64,000 nt of DNA, from positions 496,001 through 560,000 of the forward strand of contig OZ253960.1 of assembly GCA_965267435.1 (NCBI GenBank), written 5' to 3'. A program made the position numbers and the translations under genes. Below the pieces are notes generated by a model. The model was not told where the DNA came from, made no database searches, and saw nothing but the letters and a program-made list of their open reading frames with translations. Each line of letters opens with the position of its first letter. Within the stretch, counting starts at the first letter, position 1. Below, one piece after another: positions 9,374 to 19,500 of this stretch. This stretch comes from JAWPMT01 sp965267435. Lineage in GTDB: Bacteria; Bacteroidota; Bacteroidia; Cytophagales; Cyclobacteriaceae.

Positions 9374-11731
9374 TCAGTCTTCTTGATTTTGTAAGTAGCT
9401 GCCAAACTCCTCGCGGAAGGCAGCATTGGCTTCTTTGCTGTTGAGTAAGAAAAAGCGGCCCATCACGCGCTCCAGGCTTACTGCTGATAGTAGGAAGTTG
9501 TAGGACGCATTGGCATACTGTAGCTGGGAGGCGATGTAGTTGTTCTGTGCGTCGATGACTTGCACCCAGTCATTAGCCCCCTCTTCGTACGCTTGTTGCG
9601 ATAGGTCCAGGCTCTCTCGGGCAGCCTGCTCTGCTATCCGGGAGAGCTCAATGTTCGAGATCTGGTTGATGATGTCGAGAACAGCGGTGTGCACATTCCT
9701 TTCGAGAATTCGGTTCAGGTCCTGGGTGTTGATAAGCAATTGTTCTCGCTGTACGGCGGCGATTTGCTGATTGATGTTTTGCTTGTTTTGCTGGAAGATG
9801 GGGAGCGAGACATTTAAGCCGAGGGTGTAATAAGAATCAGGGATCTCTGCTGTCAGTAGCTCAGAACCAGCGCCACTGCGATCGAATACATAGTTGTATT
9901 GGCCCTGAAGTCCCACGGTGGGGATGTATCGGCCATTCTTGGCAAGATTGAAGCTCTCCTCTGTCGCTTGCAAATTGTATTGCAGCGACTTCAATTCGGG
10001 AGAGTTTCGCTGGGCTTGCTGCACGAGGAAGGCGACGAAAGGTTCTCGTAGCGAGGGATCATCCAGCAGCGACCGTAGGTCACTGTAGTTGTATTCCTCA
10101 AACACACCTTCGCCAAGAGCGGCCTCCTCGATGCCTATCTCCCGATCGATTGGCTGGTTGAGCAATTGATTGAGCACGAAGAATGACTGCTTCAGCGCGT
10201 TGATCGCTTCCACGAGTTGCTGTGTGTTTTGCGCGCGCTGACTTTGGAATCGCAGGACATCCAGGACGCCGCTCTCACCCGACTGGTACTTCTGTTCGGC
10301 GATCTTGAGGTTCTCCTTGGTGAGGTCCAAATTGTTCTTTGTGATACGCACATTGGATTTCAGTAACAGAATATTGAAATAGGCTTGCGAGATGTCCAGT
10401 ACAGTATTCAATTGCTCGGCACTGAGGTTCTCAAACTGGGCCAGTCGCAGATGGCGTTGGATGTCGATGCTGGCGCTAAGGGCTGGGGAATAGATCGTCT
10501 GCGAAAGTGTCAGCACGCCCGAGGTCATAAATTCCGGATTCTGTCCGAAGGAAACCTCCGCAATTTTTGGATCAACATAGGTGCTTGTCACCTCAGCAGT
10601 GAGATCCGGCAGGTAGTTGGCCCTGGAAAATGCGAGGTCTTTCTCCGCCAGATCTACATCCTTGGCAGTGCTTTGCAGTGCCAGGTTCCGCTGCAGTGCT
10701 TCAGCGATTGCCTCCACCAGGTCGTACCTCTGCACCACTCTGAAATCCGTTGTGTTTCCTACGATGCTGATGGTGGTGAAGAGACTGGAGCGCACTGGCA
10801 GGCTTAGGTAATCCGCCGTGTTGTAGTTGAGCGTCAGCTCTGAATTGGAGTCCAGGAACAGCGGCAGTTCAGAGGCGTTCTTGCCGTTGAGGATGGCCTC
10901 AACGCTCAGAGCGATGCGGCGGAAGATCTGCTCAGTAGTGGTAGTGGGTTGGTTCGTGGCCAGGAGCCCTAGTTCGACGTCGCGAGTCGATGTGGAGGTA
11001 AATGATGGGATCACCCTGGCGCGCAGCGAGTCTGAGAGCCTAGTGATCTCCTGATCACTCAATAGGAATCCCCCGGCCATGTAGAGACCGTCGCAGTCGT
11101 CGAGACCGGCCAATAACTCATCTACCGTCCGAAATGGCACCAACTGATAGCTCGCCTCCAACTCTTCCAGAACTGGATCCAGGCGGGAGGCAAGGTCAAA
11201 GTTCTCGAACACACCCCGCTCGACGGCGATGGCCACCTTTTCAAACCTGTAGATGGATGTAAAGTCTTCCAGATCTTCCTGGAAAGAACGGCTGAATATC
11301 AGATAGGTCAGGTTGTCGATGCCCGAGCTTTCCTTTGAAAGATCGTACCTCGCCAGGTCACTGTGGGAAGCGCCGAAGACAATGGTAGGTACGGGAAAAG
11401 AGGTCCTTCGGGAGGTAGCGATGGCATTGGACTCACCGAAAGTCAAAATGATGTCGTCGCGGCTGGCGAGGGTCTCGTAAGCCACGGCAGCGGTGGCAGG
11501 ATCGTGATTGGTCACGAGAAAATCCCCCTCTGGAAAGATCACCTTGGCATCACGCCCAACGACCGCAATGATTTCCGCTCGTAGCGCATTCGAAAGTTCT
11601 TCCACTTCCTCGGAGACGTCGTCGACCAGTACACCTATTCGGACTTCTCGAATTGGCTTGTCTTGCGTGTAGCCAATATTGACCACGAGCCACAGCAGTA
11701 CCGTGGCAATAACTTTCATCGGCTGGATCAT
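9374..11731 (-). CDS. TolC-family outer-membrane protein with N-terminal ABC substrate-binding-like domain
   Basis: About 785 residues, far longer than the ~450 of ordinary TolC proteins. After a signal peptide (KVIATVLLWLVVNIGYTQ), residues ~25-310 look like the type of binding-protein fold found in uncharacterised ABC systems (VRIGVLVDD; TIVFGASHSD; GLLATNQPTTTTEQIFRRI; final EL.LNYNTADYLSL). Residues ~345-780 are a two-repeat TolC domain with the coiled-coil helices and a repeat boundary near 550. The ATG at 11731 is used; the ATG at 11719 is equally plausible. It leads the operon and should form the outer-membrane exit duct. The extra domain is unexplained: it may bind a ligand or only be structural. 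Confidence 0.85.
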   Translation of the reverse strand: MIQPMKVIATVLLWLVVNIGYTQDKPIREVRIGVLVDDVSEEVEELSNALRAEIIAVVGRDAKVIFPEGDFLVTNHDPATAAVAYETLASRDDIILTFGESNAIATSRRTSFPVPTIVFGASHSDLARYDLSKESSGIDNLTYLIFSRSFQEDLEDFTSIYRFEKVAIAVERGVFENFDLASRLDPVLEELEASYQLVPFRTVDELLAGLDDCDGLYMAGGFLLSDQEITRLSDSLRARVIPSFTSTSTRDVELGLLATNQPTTTTEQIFRRIALSVEAILNGKNASELPLFLDSNSELTLNYNTADYLSLPVRSSLFTTISIVGNTTDFRVVQRYDLVEAIAEALQRNLALQSTAKDVDLAEKDLAFSRANYLPDLTAEVTSTYVDPKIAEVSFGQNPEFMTSGVLTLSQTIYSPALSASIDIQRHLRLAQFENLSAEQLNTVLDISQAYFNILLLKSNVRITKNNLDLTKENLKIAEQKYQSGESGVLDVLRFQSQRAQNTQQLVEAINALKQSFFVLNQLLNQPIDREIGIEEAALGEGVFEEYNYSDLRSLLDDPSLREPFVAFLVQQAQRNSPELKSLQYNLQATEESFNLAKNGRYIPTVGLQGQYNYVFDRSGAGSELLTAEIPDSYYTLGLNVSLPIFQQNKQNINQQIAAVQREQLLINTQDLNRILERNVHTAVLDIINQISNIELSRIAEQAARESLDLSQQAYEEGANDWVQVIDAQNNYIASQLQYANASYNFLLSAVSLERVMGRFFLLNSKEANAAFREEFGSYLQNQED

Positions 11732-11816
11732 AGTGTTGAAAAAGTAGTGGATTTCACCCAAAGACTCAAATCATCGGGGTTGACCAATCCTGCGATTTCT
11801 CATGTGAACATCACAG

Positions 11817-11847
11817 CAAAATTAGCGGATTGGGATGTGCCACTCAC
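11817..11847 (-). promoter_or_regulatory. Candidate promoter of the efflux/malonate operon
   Basis: Read on the minus strand, GTG at 11847-11845, 20 nt, then TAATTTTG at 11824-11817. The -7 box is a perfect match to the Bacteroidota TAnnTTTG consensus and the -33 element has one mismatch to TTG. Predicted leader about 80 nt. It lies in the 240-bp gap shared with the divergent barrel gene at 11971, for which I found no convincing promoter. Confidence 0.4.
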
Positions 11848-11970
11848 ACCGACCGTGCTATCTTCGATCTGTAAACTTCCAAATCATTGAAAGTCCCCTC
11901 CAGACGACAAAAATGCCCTTGCGCGTACGCTGATTCCGAAGCTTGGCACTGGACCAGGCAGGCACTTAGG

Positions 11971-13905
11971 ATGCTTCCTGGCAGTTGGTTGGGTGGGGTT
12001 ATCTTCTTTTTGTTGGCCCTGATCAGCACGGAGATCACAGCCCAGCAGGATAGCGTCTTCCTGTCAAGGGATCAGGTCATTCTTTTTCAAGACTCCATTT
12101 TCGTCCCAACCAGCGATACAGTGGTCCTCGTCCCCAGCGACCTCCAGTATTCCATCAAACAAAACCAGTACTATCTGTCTGAGCAGTTTTACAACTCGAT
12201 GCAGTCCAACGCCGAGAAGGTGAAGCTGCTGGGAGATCTCTACAACTTCCTCGTGAGCTATCGGCCACCAGAGGATGTCTTTGAGACCAAGGCGCCTGTG
12301 AAGAGTGTGGACGAGTTCACCTCTTTTGAAGGGAAGACCATCAAGTCCATCGACATCATTTATGTCGACGTCGGCGTGGGATCCGTGACGGATACCTCTA
12401 TACATGCTACAAGTGGTTTGGCGAAAGCGGTCAATGACTTGACCATCCATACTCGCCGGCGCATCATCATGAACAATGTCCTCATCAAGGAAGGCGATAT
12501 CGTTGACGCCTATCGGGTGTCAGATTCCGAGCGACTGCTGAGGGCGTTGTCATACATAGAAGATGCCCGAATTGAGCTTCGGTTTGATCCTCTGGATCCA
12601 GACCAGGTCTATCTCTCCATCATTGTGAAAGACCGCTTTCCCTGGGGTATCAATGCCAGCTTTTCCAGTCTGCGAAAATGGGGACTGGGCCTGAACAACC
12701 GAAACATCGTCGGTCATGGAGATTTTGCTTCAGCAACCTATCTCTACAACGAAAAGGAACTGCCCAATCGAGGTTATGAGCTTGAGTTCCAATCGCGCAA
12801 TATCAACCGATCGTTCCTCAATTTTTCGGCGTTCTACGCTGATAATTGGCGTCGCCGCGGATGGGGTGTGAACGTCACACGAGACTTTGTAAGTCCACAG
12901 ATCAAATGGGGAGGGCAGATATCCATTGGCGACGTTGCTGACTTTCAGGACCAGGTGTTTGCCGACTCTGTCTACTTCGAGGATTCGGATATTCGATCAA
13001 AGTTCTTTGATGGCTGGGTGGCAAGAGCCATCCACATCGGAGAGAGGACCAATCTGTCCTTGGCGGTTCGATACATGCACAGGAACTATTTGGAGCGACC
13101 CCCCGTGGACCTCAGCTTCAATGAGCGACTACATGACCGTGACCTTATACTGGGCGCCTTTGGTATCAATAAGCTCAACTACTTCAAGACCCGCAACATC
13201 CGGTCTTTCAATATTACGGAAGATGCTCCCGTCGGATTTCTGGCAACTGCCCTCATTGGTAAGGATATCGCAGAGTTTGAAACCAGGAACTACTATGGCG
13301 GCCAGCTGTCTGCCGCCATGTTCAATGGAGCCGGGTATTTTGTAGGCACGATTGCCGCAGGGACATTTGTTCCGCTGTCTAAAGGGGGAAGGAAAAACAA
13401 CGTCCTGGAACTCCGGGGCATCTATTTCAGCCCATTGCTCAAGTGGGGACGCACGCACATCAGAAATTTCCTCCGTACCAATTTCTTCATTAGTGAAGAT
13501 CTGTCGATTCCCATGACTCGTTCCCTTGCGGAGAACAACCGCGTTCGCAATATCAGTGGGCTGCAATTGCGAGGCAATCAGATGATCAACGCGTCGATCG
13601 AGTCGGTGTTCTTTCTGCCTGGATACATCTATGGATTCCGCTTTGCCCCCTATGCCTTATGCGACTACGGCCGCATCGAGGAGAATCGCATTCCCGAGGG
13701 CTACAAAAACTCCTATGTGGGTATGGGTTCCGGCATTCGTATCCGCAACGAGAGCCTGGTGCTGGATACATTCGAGATGCGCTTTGTCTACTTTCCACTG
13801 AAGCCGCCGGAGGGAGATACGTTTCGCATCAAGATCTCCACCTCGGCCCCTGTGATCTTCCGCACATTCAATATCAACAAGCCCACGCTGGCTGTTTTTG
13901 AGTAA
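11971..13905 (+). CDS. BamA/TamA-like outer-membrane barrel protein
   Basis: The start is set at ATG 11971, which begins a good signal peptide (GVIFFLLALISTEITAQ); an upstream in-frame TTG gives a poor leader. The 644-residue product has a POTRA-like segment at ~residues 140-225 (GKTIKSIDI; NNVLIKEGDIVDAYRVSDSE; VYLSIIVKDRFPWG), then ~400 residues of alternating beta strands as in Omp85-family barrels. With only one clear POTRA it is not the housekeeping BamA. Probable roles are protein or lipid insertion at the outer membrane. It ends in ...TLAVFE rather than a final aromatic residue, which is slightly unusual for a barrel. Confidence 0.75.
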   Translation: MLPGSWLGGVIFFLLALISTEITAQQDSVFLSRDQVILFQDSIFVPTSDTVVLVPSDLQYSIKQNQYYLSEQFYNSMQSNAEKVKLLGDLYNFLVSYRPPEDVFETKAPVKSVDEFTSFEGKTIKSIDIIYVDVGVGSVTDTSIHATSGLAKAVNDLTIHTRRRIIMNNVLIKEGDIVDAYRVSDSERLLRALSYIEDARIELRFDPLDPDQVYLSIIVKDRFPWGINASFSSLRKWGLGLNNRNIVGHGDFASATYLYNEKELPNRGYELEFQSRNINRSFLNFSAFYADNWRRRGWGVNVTRDFVSPQIKWGGQISIGDVADFQDQVFADSVYFEDSDIRSKFFDGWVARAIHIGERTNLSLAVRYMHRNYLERPPVDLSFNERLHDRDLILGAFGINKLNYFKTRNIRSFNITEDAPVGFLATALIGKDIAEFETRNYYGGQLSAAMFNGAGYFVGTIAAGTFVPLSKGGRKNNVLELRGIYFSPLLKWGRTHIRNFLRTNFFISEDLSIPMTRSLAENNRVRNISGLQLRGNQMINASIESVFFLPGYIYGFRFAPYALCDYGRIEENRIPEGYKNSYVGMGSGIRIRNESLVLDTFEMRFVYFPLKPPEGDTFRIKISTSAPVIFRTFNINKPTLAVFE

Positions 13906-14317
13906 AGGTTTTTGGAGGGTGTCTTTTGAACTCCCGTAAGAAGTGAGGCTTTTGGGTGCCGAAGCTTGTGAAGAAGTGCGCCTTTTGGGCGCCGAAGCCT
14001 TGGCGGAGGCGCCCCACCGCGCATGACCTGAAGTGAGAGGGAGCGCATGGTGCCTTTTATCTTGCATTCTCCGATCTCTCTACTTCACGTCATGGCCTTG
14101 CGGCATAGCCCTGCGCTATGCGGGGCAGCCGCCTCTCAACTCCTAACTCCTCAACTCCCCCCACTCTCCACTCCCTTGTGCGCTGAAGCCTTAGCGAAGG
14201 CGGATCTTCCACTCCACCACCCTCCACTTAATCAAAAAAGCTCCCCCTTAACGGCACTGTACTGGCTCAGTTATCACCCAATGGTATATCTTCGGAGGGT
14301 TCTTTTAAAATCGAAGA
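13906..14317. repeat. Gene-free stretch with REP-like hairpins and short direct repeats
   Basis: No gene is supported here; the plus-strand frame 14047-14430 is low-complexity and overlaps the hydrolase start. Visible structure: a degenerate ~31-nt tandem repeat (13937-13966 and 13970-14001), two copies of a 23-nt element gcgcYgaagccttRgcgRaggcg (13989-14011 and 14180-14202) whose core is a GCCTT-AGCG-AAGGC hairpin at 14188-14201, a second perfect 7-bp hairpin GCATAGC/GCTATGC (14103-14109 with 14115-14121), and a C/T-rich tract at ~14130-14175. This looks like a pile-up of small extragenic repeats. Confidence 0.6.
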
Positions 14318-15259
14318 ATGAAGAAGTACGTAATTGTCACTATTCCAATCCTTTGCGTTGGTTTTTTTGTATACCTCTATCTGAGTTGGGCCCTCTCAGC
14401 CCGAGTTCTATTTCCCGTCAGCTCATATGAGAAGACCATCAATACCATCAACACTTCTTGGGGTAAGCCTTACGAACAGTGGTTGGCTCTCTTGCCCGAA
14501 GGCGAACCCTTTGAGGTGACGACGTTTGACAATCTCCAGCTGAAGGGCACGTATTTCCAGGTTTCGGATTCTTCTACCTGCGCGATCATCATGGCCCATG
14601 GCTGGGGCTCCACCTGGCTTGGCATGATCAAGTATATTCCTGCCTTCGACAGTTGCAATTGTGACTATGTCTTCTACGACCATCGTGCACACGGTGCGAG
14701 TGATGGTGAGTACGCCACAGGTGGGATGTACGAGTCCAGGGATCTGCTGGCGATCACCGACTGGGTGAACTCGGAGAAGGGTTTCGCAGATCAACAGATC
14801 GGATGGGTAGGCAGCTCCTGGGGTGCGGCCACGTCCATCATGGCCGGAGCTGACCCCAGATCGGTGGCTTTCATTGTTGCCGATGCGCCCTTCAAGGATT
14901 GGTACTCAGCGGTTTTCGAGCGGGGCATTCGAGAGTATGGAGCGCATGTGAAGGTGCTAGCTCCGGGCGTCATCCAAGCCGTCAATATGCGTGCCGATAT
15001 CAATTTCTACAATGCCAGCCCTATCGACGCCATCGGCGAAGTCAACGAGCCCCTGCTGTTGATGCACTCCAAGGGCGACGAGGCCACCGCGTCTCAGCAG
15101 TCAGTGGACATGGCTCAGCAGATGAATAAGGGCAATTCCCAGTTTCATCATCTAGATTGGGGCAATGATCACGTGAAGGATGTGTTGAATAACACGGAGG
15201 AGTTCACAGCTATTGTATACAGCTTCCTGCAGAGGCACGCCCCGCAGGTTCTAAAGTGA
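14318..15259 (+). CDS. Membrane-anchored alpha/beta hydrolase
   Basis: 313 residues. An N-terminal hydrophobic segment (residues 4-24) anchors or exports it. The fold is alpha/beta hydrolase: oxyanion-side HGWG at 94-97, YDHRAHGASDG at 120-130, nucleophile Ser167 in GSSWG, acid Asp254 (HSKGDE) and His285 (GNDHVKD). The family includes esterases, lipases and peptidases of the serine aminopeptidase S33 type; the substrate cannot be told. It stands alone on the plus strand between the repeat region and a second efflux operon. Confidence 0.85.
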   Translation: MKKYVIVTIPILCVGFFVYLYLSWALSARVLFPVSSYEKTINTINTSWGKPYEQWLALLPEGEPFEVTTFDNLQLKGTYFQVSDSSTCAIIMAHGWGSTWLGMIKYIPAFDSCNCDYVFYDHRAHGASDGEYATGGMYESRDLLAITDWVNSEKGFADQQIGWVGSSWGAATSIMAGADPRSVAFIVADAPFKDWYSAVFERGIREYGAHVKVLAPGVIQAVNMRADINFYNASPIDAIGEVNEPLLLMHSKGDEATASQQSVDMAQQMNKGNSQFHHLDWGNDHVKDVLNNTEEFTAIVYSFLQRHAPQVLK

Positions 15260-15316
15260 TCCTTATTCAAGGATCTTGGATCCTGGTTGATACACACCAA
15301 GATCCAGGAACCAAGA
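15258..15316. repeat. Two adjacent hairpins after the hydrolase gene
   Basis: A perfect 7-bp hairpin (GATCCTT, 4-nt loop, AAGGATC; 15258-15275) overlaps the hydrolase stop codon. A second hairpin pairs 15274-15286 with 15304-15316 (13 bp, one mismatch). Neither has a T run, so they are not classic terminators, but they sit where transcription would end. Confidence 0.5.
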
Positions 15317-15412
15317 GCGACGAACATCTTCCAAACGTTTGCATTGTCAAAACCCACCACTTCTTGGGTCCGCATGAGGTATCTCATGTCGTAAAATGAT
15401 CGGTTTGCCCTA

Positions 15413-15420
15413 AGTTTGAG
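15413..15420 (+). promoter_or_regulatory. Candidate -7 element for RND operon 2
   Basis: TAAGTTTG is an exact match to TAnnTTTG, 15 nt before the adaptor start codon at 15436. No good TTG lies 19-21 nt upstream, so this is a half-supported call; the leader would be very short. Confidence 0.3.
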
Positions 15421-15435
15421 TGAAAACCCAAACTC

Positions 15436-16578
15436 ATGAAAAATTACCCGCCCCTGTTGGTGCTGAGTGCAGTGCTTCTGGCTTGTAGTGAAGGCGGCCC
15501 TCGGGAGATACCACCGTTGCCACTCCCCGTGGTGACGCTGGCAGAACAAGACGTTTCGCTCGAAATAGAGTTCGTTGGCCAGGTGTATGGCTATCTCGAT
15601 ATTCCGATCCGAGCGCGGGTGGATGGCTACCTGCAAGAACTGCACTTCCTGGAGGGTACGCCAGTGAGGGAAGGCCAGTTGCTGTATTCGATCGATGCGC
15701 AGCCTTTTCGTGAGCAGGTGGCGCAACAGCAAAGTGCCGTGGCCCAGTCAAAGACCAATCTCGCGAAGGCTCAAAGCGATTATGACCGGGTGAAGCCGCT
15801 GGCGGAAATCAGGGCCGTCAGTCAGGCCGAGCTGGATGGCGCAACCGCTGCTCTCGATGCCGCCAAGGCGAGCGTTAACGCGGCGGAGGCGAGTCTCAGA
15901 CTTTCGCAGATCAATTTGGGTTATACCAGAATCGCATCGCCTATAAGTGGGATCATTGGAAAATCCCTTGCGCAACGTGGAGAATACGTGGGCCAGTCGC
16001 CAAATCCTGTGATTCTCAACACGGTGTCGAAGACTGATTCACTGAAAGTCGAATTCTTCCTCTCGGAAAATGACTATCTCGCGCTCGCGAGGCAGGTGGT
16101 GATCAATGATCAGCCTCGTGCAGACCCTGACGTTGGGCAGCGGCCGGATATCGATTTGATCCTCTCCGACAACTCTGTCTTTGAGCACAAAGGATACTTT
16201 CGGTTCATCAACCGAGAGGTTGATCCGACAACGGGTTCCATCCTGGTGCAGACGATATTCCCCAATCCCAGAAAGCTTATTAAGCCCGGTCAGTTTGCCA
16301 AAGTGCGGATTACGACCCCGCCTCGGAAGAACACCATCGTGGTGCCCCAGAGGGCTGTCCGCGAGTTTCAGGGCCAGTTCAGTGTTTTCGTGCTGAGCGA
16401 TAGCAACAAGGTGAAAGAGAGGCCGGTCGAACTAGGTGAAACGTACCGCGATTATTACGTCGTGAGAGACGGCCTCAGCAACGGCGATCAGGTGTTGCTG
16501 GAGGGTCTGCTGAAGGTGCGTTCGGGTCAGGTGATTGATCCTCAGATGACGGAATTTGAATCGAAGGTGCCGCAGTAA
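15436..16578 (+). CDS. RND periplasmic adaptor lipoprotein, pump 2 (AcrA/MexA-like)
   Basis: 380 residues with a lipoprotein signal ending LLAC (Cys16). Barrel-sandwich halves (RARVDGYLQELHFLEGTPVREGQLLY; later SPISGIIGKS) enclose a long alpha hairpin (~95-155, rich in AQSKTNLAKAQ), followed by the barrel domain with REVDPTTGSILVQTIFPN and RAVREFQG. This order and these motifs are those of AcrA/MexA, distinct from the adaptor of pump 1. Its TAA overlaps the pump ATG by one base, implying coupled translation. Confidence 0.92.
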   Translation: MKNYPPLLVLSAVLLACSEGGPREIPPLPLPVVTLAEQDVSLEIEFVGQVYGYLDIPIRARVDGYLQELHFLEGTPVREGQLLYSIDAQPFREQVAQQQSAVAQSKTNLAKAQSDYDRVKPLAEIRAVSQAELDGATAALDAAKASVNAAEASLRLSQINLGYTRIASPISGIIGKSLAQRGEYVGQSPNPVILNTVSKTDSLKVEFFLSENDYLALARQVVINDQPRADPDVGQRPDIDLILSDNSVFEHKGYFRFINREVDPTTGSILVQTIFPNPRKLIKPGQFAKVRITTPPRKNTIVVPQRAVREFQGQFSVFVLSDSNKVKERPVELGETYRDYYVVRDGLSNGDQVLLEGLLKVRSGQVIDPQMTEFESKVPQ

Positions 16579-19500
16579 TGAGTGATATTCAACATCATTT
16601 CTTTGTACGGCGCCCGATCGTAGCGATCGTTATTGCCATCACGACTGTGATCATCGGTGGGGTATCCATTTTGGGCCTTCCGATCGAGCAGTACCCCAAT
16701 ATCACACCGCCTATCGTTCAGGTCCGGGCCAATTATACCGGTGCGAGCTCCCTCAACATTGAGAACTCGGTAGCGGCACCCCTCGAGCAGCAGATCAATG
16801 GTGTGGACAACATGATCTATATGAAGTCCACCAATACCAATGATGGCACAATGGCGATCGATGTGTCCTTTGAGGTGGGCACGGATCCTGATATGAATAC
16901 CGTCTTTACGCAAAACCGCGTATCGGCAGCCACGGCCAAGTTGCCGGAGGAAGTGAAGCGATTGGGCGTGACGACACAAAAGTCGCTGCCCAACATTCTG
17001 ATGCTCATCACGCTAACCAGTGATAAGGAAGAGTATGACCAAAACGTGCTTGGTAACTATGCATTGATCAATATCAAGGACGTGCTCTCCCGAATCCGCG
17101 GCGTGGGACGCGTTGATGTGTTAGGGGCCTCTGACTACTCCATGAGGATATGGATCAAGCCAGACCTGTTGGCAAAGATGGGGATCACCGTTCCCGAAAT
17201 CATGGGCGCGATCCGTGCGCAAAACGTGATCGTTCCGGGCGGAAAGTTTGGAGCAGAACCTGCGCCTCCGGGTACAGAGTTTACATATACTGTACGGCTT
17301 CCCGATCGACTGCAGACGGAGGAAGAGTTTGGGGAAATCGTTGTTCGTACAAACTCAGATGGTAGCCAGGTGAAGATAAAGGACATCGCACGCGTCGAAC
17401 TCGGTGTGGAATCCTACAGCGCCTTTACGCGGCTCAATCGTGACAAATGTTCAATAATCGCTGTTTATCAGGCACCCGGTTCGAATGCCGTGGAACTCGC
17501 TGAGGAGATGGTGGCGGCGATGGATGACTTGGCTTTGAGTTTTCCTGAAGGGATCAGCTACAAGGTTTCCCTGGATGCCACTAAACCCATCACTGCCGGT
17601 ATCGAAGAAATCATAGTGACCCTGATCATAGCTCTGGCGCTGGTGATCCTGGTGGTATATATTTTCATTCAGGATTGGCGCGCTACGCTGATCCCCACGC
17701 TGGCCATTCCGGTTTCACTGGTCGCAGCGTTTATGTTGTTCCCGGTTCTAGGATTTACAATCAATGTCTTGTCCCTACTAGGGCTGGTCCTCGCGATCGG
17801 TATCGTGGTGGATGATGCCATCGTCGTAGTGGAAGCGGTCCAGGTGAATATTGAGAAGGGCATGGATCCACGCACGGCCACAACGAAGGCCATGAGCGAG
17901 GTGACGGCACCAGTTATCGCCACGACGCTGGTACTTGTTGCCGTCTTCGTGCCAGTGGCTGCGATATCAGGTATCACAGGTAGTCTGTACCAACAGTTCG
18001 CGATCACCGTGGCAGTGTCGGTATGTTTCTCATCCGTAAATGCTCTGACGCTTAGTCCTGCACTGTGTTCGATTCTATTGAAAGAGCCCCAGCCTGTCGG
18101 TGGGTTGTTAGGAAGATTCTTCAAGGGCTTCAACCGGGTGTTCGATCGCAGCACGGAAGGCTACATGAAGACGACAAAGGTGGTAGGGCGCAAGATCACC
18201 CGAGGTCTGGTGTTCCTGGTCATCCTCAGTGGATTGACTGGCATCGTCGGATCGTCTGTGCCAGGCGGTTTCATTCCGGAGGAGGACATGGGGTATTTCT
18301 TTGTGAACCTCCAGTTGCCACCGGCTTCCTCCTTACAGCGATCGGACGAAGCCATGAGGCAGATAGAGGACATTCTATCCGAAGTTGATCTTGTCGAAGA
18401 CATTACAGTAGCGACGGGCTTCAGTCTGTTGTCCGGCTCCATGTCCCCCAATGCCGGATTTATGTTTGTGACGCTCAAAGATTGGGATGACCGGGGTCGC
18501 TTTGCCACGGCGGAGCGGATTGTGCAAAAGATCAATGGGGCCTTGTTCTTCAAAATCAACCAGGGACAGGCTTTCGCCTTTGGCCCTCCTGCCATACCCG
18601 GATTAGGGAATGGCACCGGTTTCAGTATCATGGTCCAGGATCGCGGTGGCAATTCACCACAGTACCTGGAGCAAAATGTTCAGCGGTTTATACGTAACCT
18701 GACGGAGCGACCTGAGATCGGTAGAGCATTTACCACCTTCCAGGCGACAGTTCCGCAAAAAGAGATAGACATCAATCGGGACAAAGTGCTCAAGACAGGC
18801 GTCGCACTCAGTGATATTTATGACACATTTGGGGCATTCCTTGGAGGAGCCTACGTCAATGACTTTAACAGGTTTGGTCGATTGTACAAGGCCTACGTTC
18901 AGGCGGAGCCAGAGTACCGCCAAAGTGAACGGAGCCTGGATCTATTCTACGTGAAGAACAACGCCGGAGATCCGGTGCCGCTGTCGACGCTCGTGGAGGT
19001 GAAGAACGGAAGCGGACCTGACTACACGACCAGGTTCAACCTGTTGCGGTCGGTAGAAGTGACTGGTGCGCCGGCTGAGGGTTACAGCTCTGCACAGGCA
19101 CTGAACATAGTGGAGCAGGTGGCCAGAGAGACACTTCCCGATGACCTGACCTTTGCATGGAATGCGATGTCCTACCAGGAGAAGCGGGCCTCCGGGTCTA
19201 CTGCCATCGTCTTCGTATTCTCGTTGATCTTTGTTTATCTGATCCTGGCAGCGCAGTACGAAAGCTGGTCGCTGCCGATTAGCATTTTGCTGGGTACCCC
19301 CTTTGCGGTCTTCGGTGCATTGGTCTCGTTGTACCTGGCACGGTTCATCAGCCCGAGTTTCGAAAACAACATATTCGCGCAGATCTCGCTTGTCATGCTC
19401 ATTGGCATGGCGGCTAAGAATGCCATTCTGATTGTAGAGTTTGCCAAGATCAAGTTTGACGAGGGTATGAGCCTCTACGATGCAGCCATGGAATCAGCCC

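Noticed and set aside
14163..14220. A possible fifth tandem 9-mer promoter before the hydrolase (CCACT repeats)
   Set aside because: The repeats are 10-11 bp apart but poorly matched, and neither a -33 nor a -7 element follows at the required distance.
14047..14430. Plus-strand frame of 127 codons before the hydrolase
   Set aside because: Low-complexity Leu/Pro/Ser translation from a C/T-rich tract with hairpins; overlaps the hydrolase start by 113 nt.
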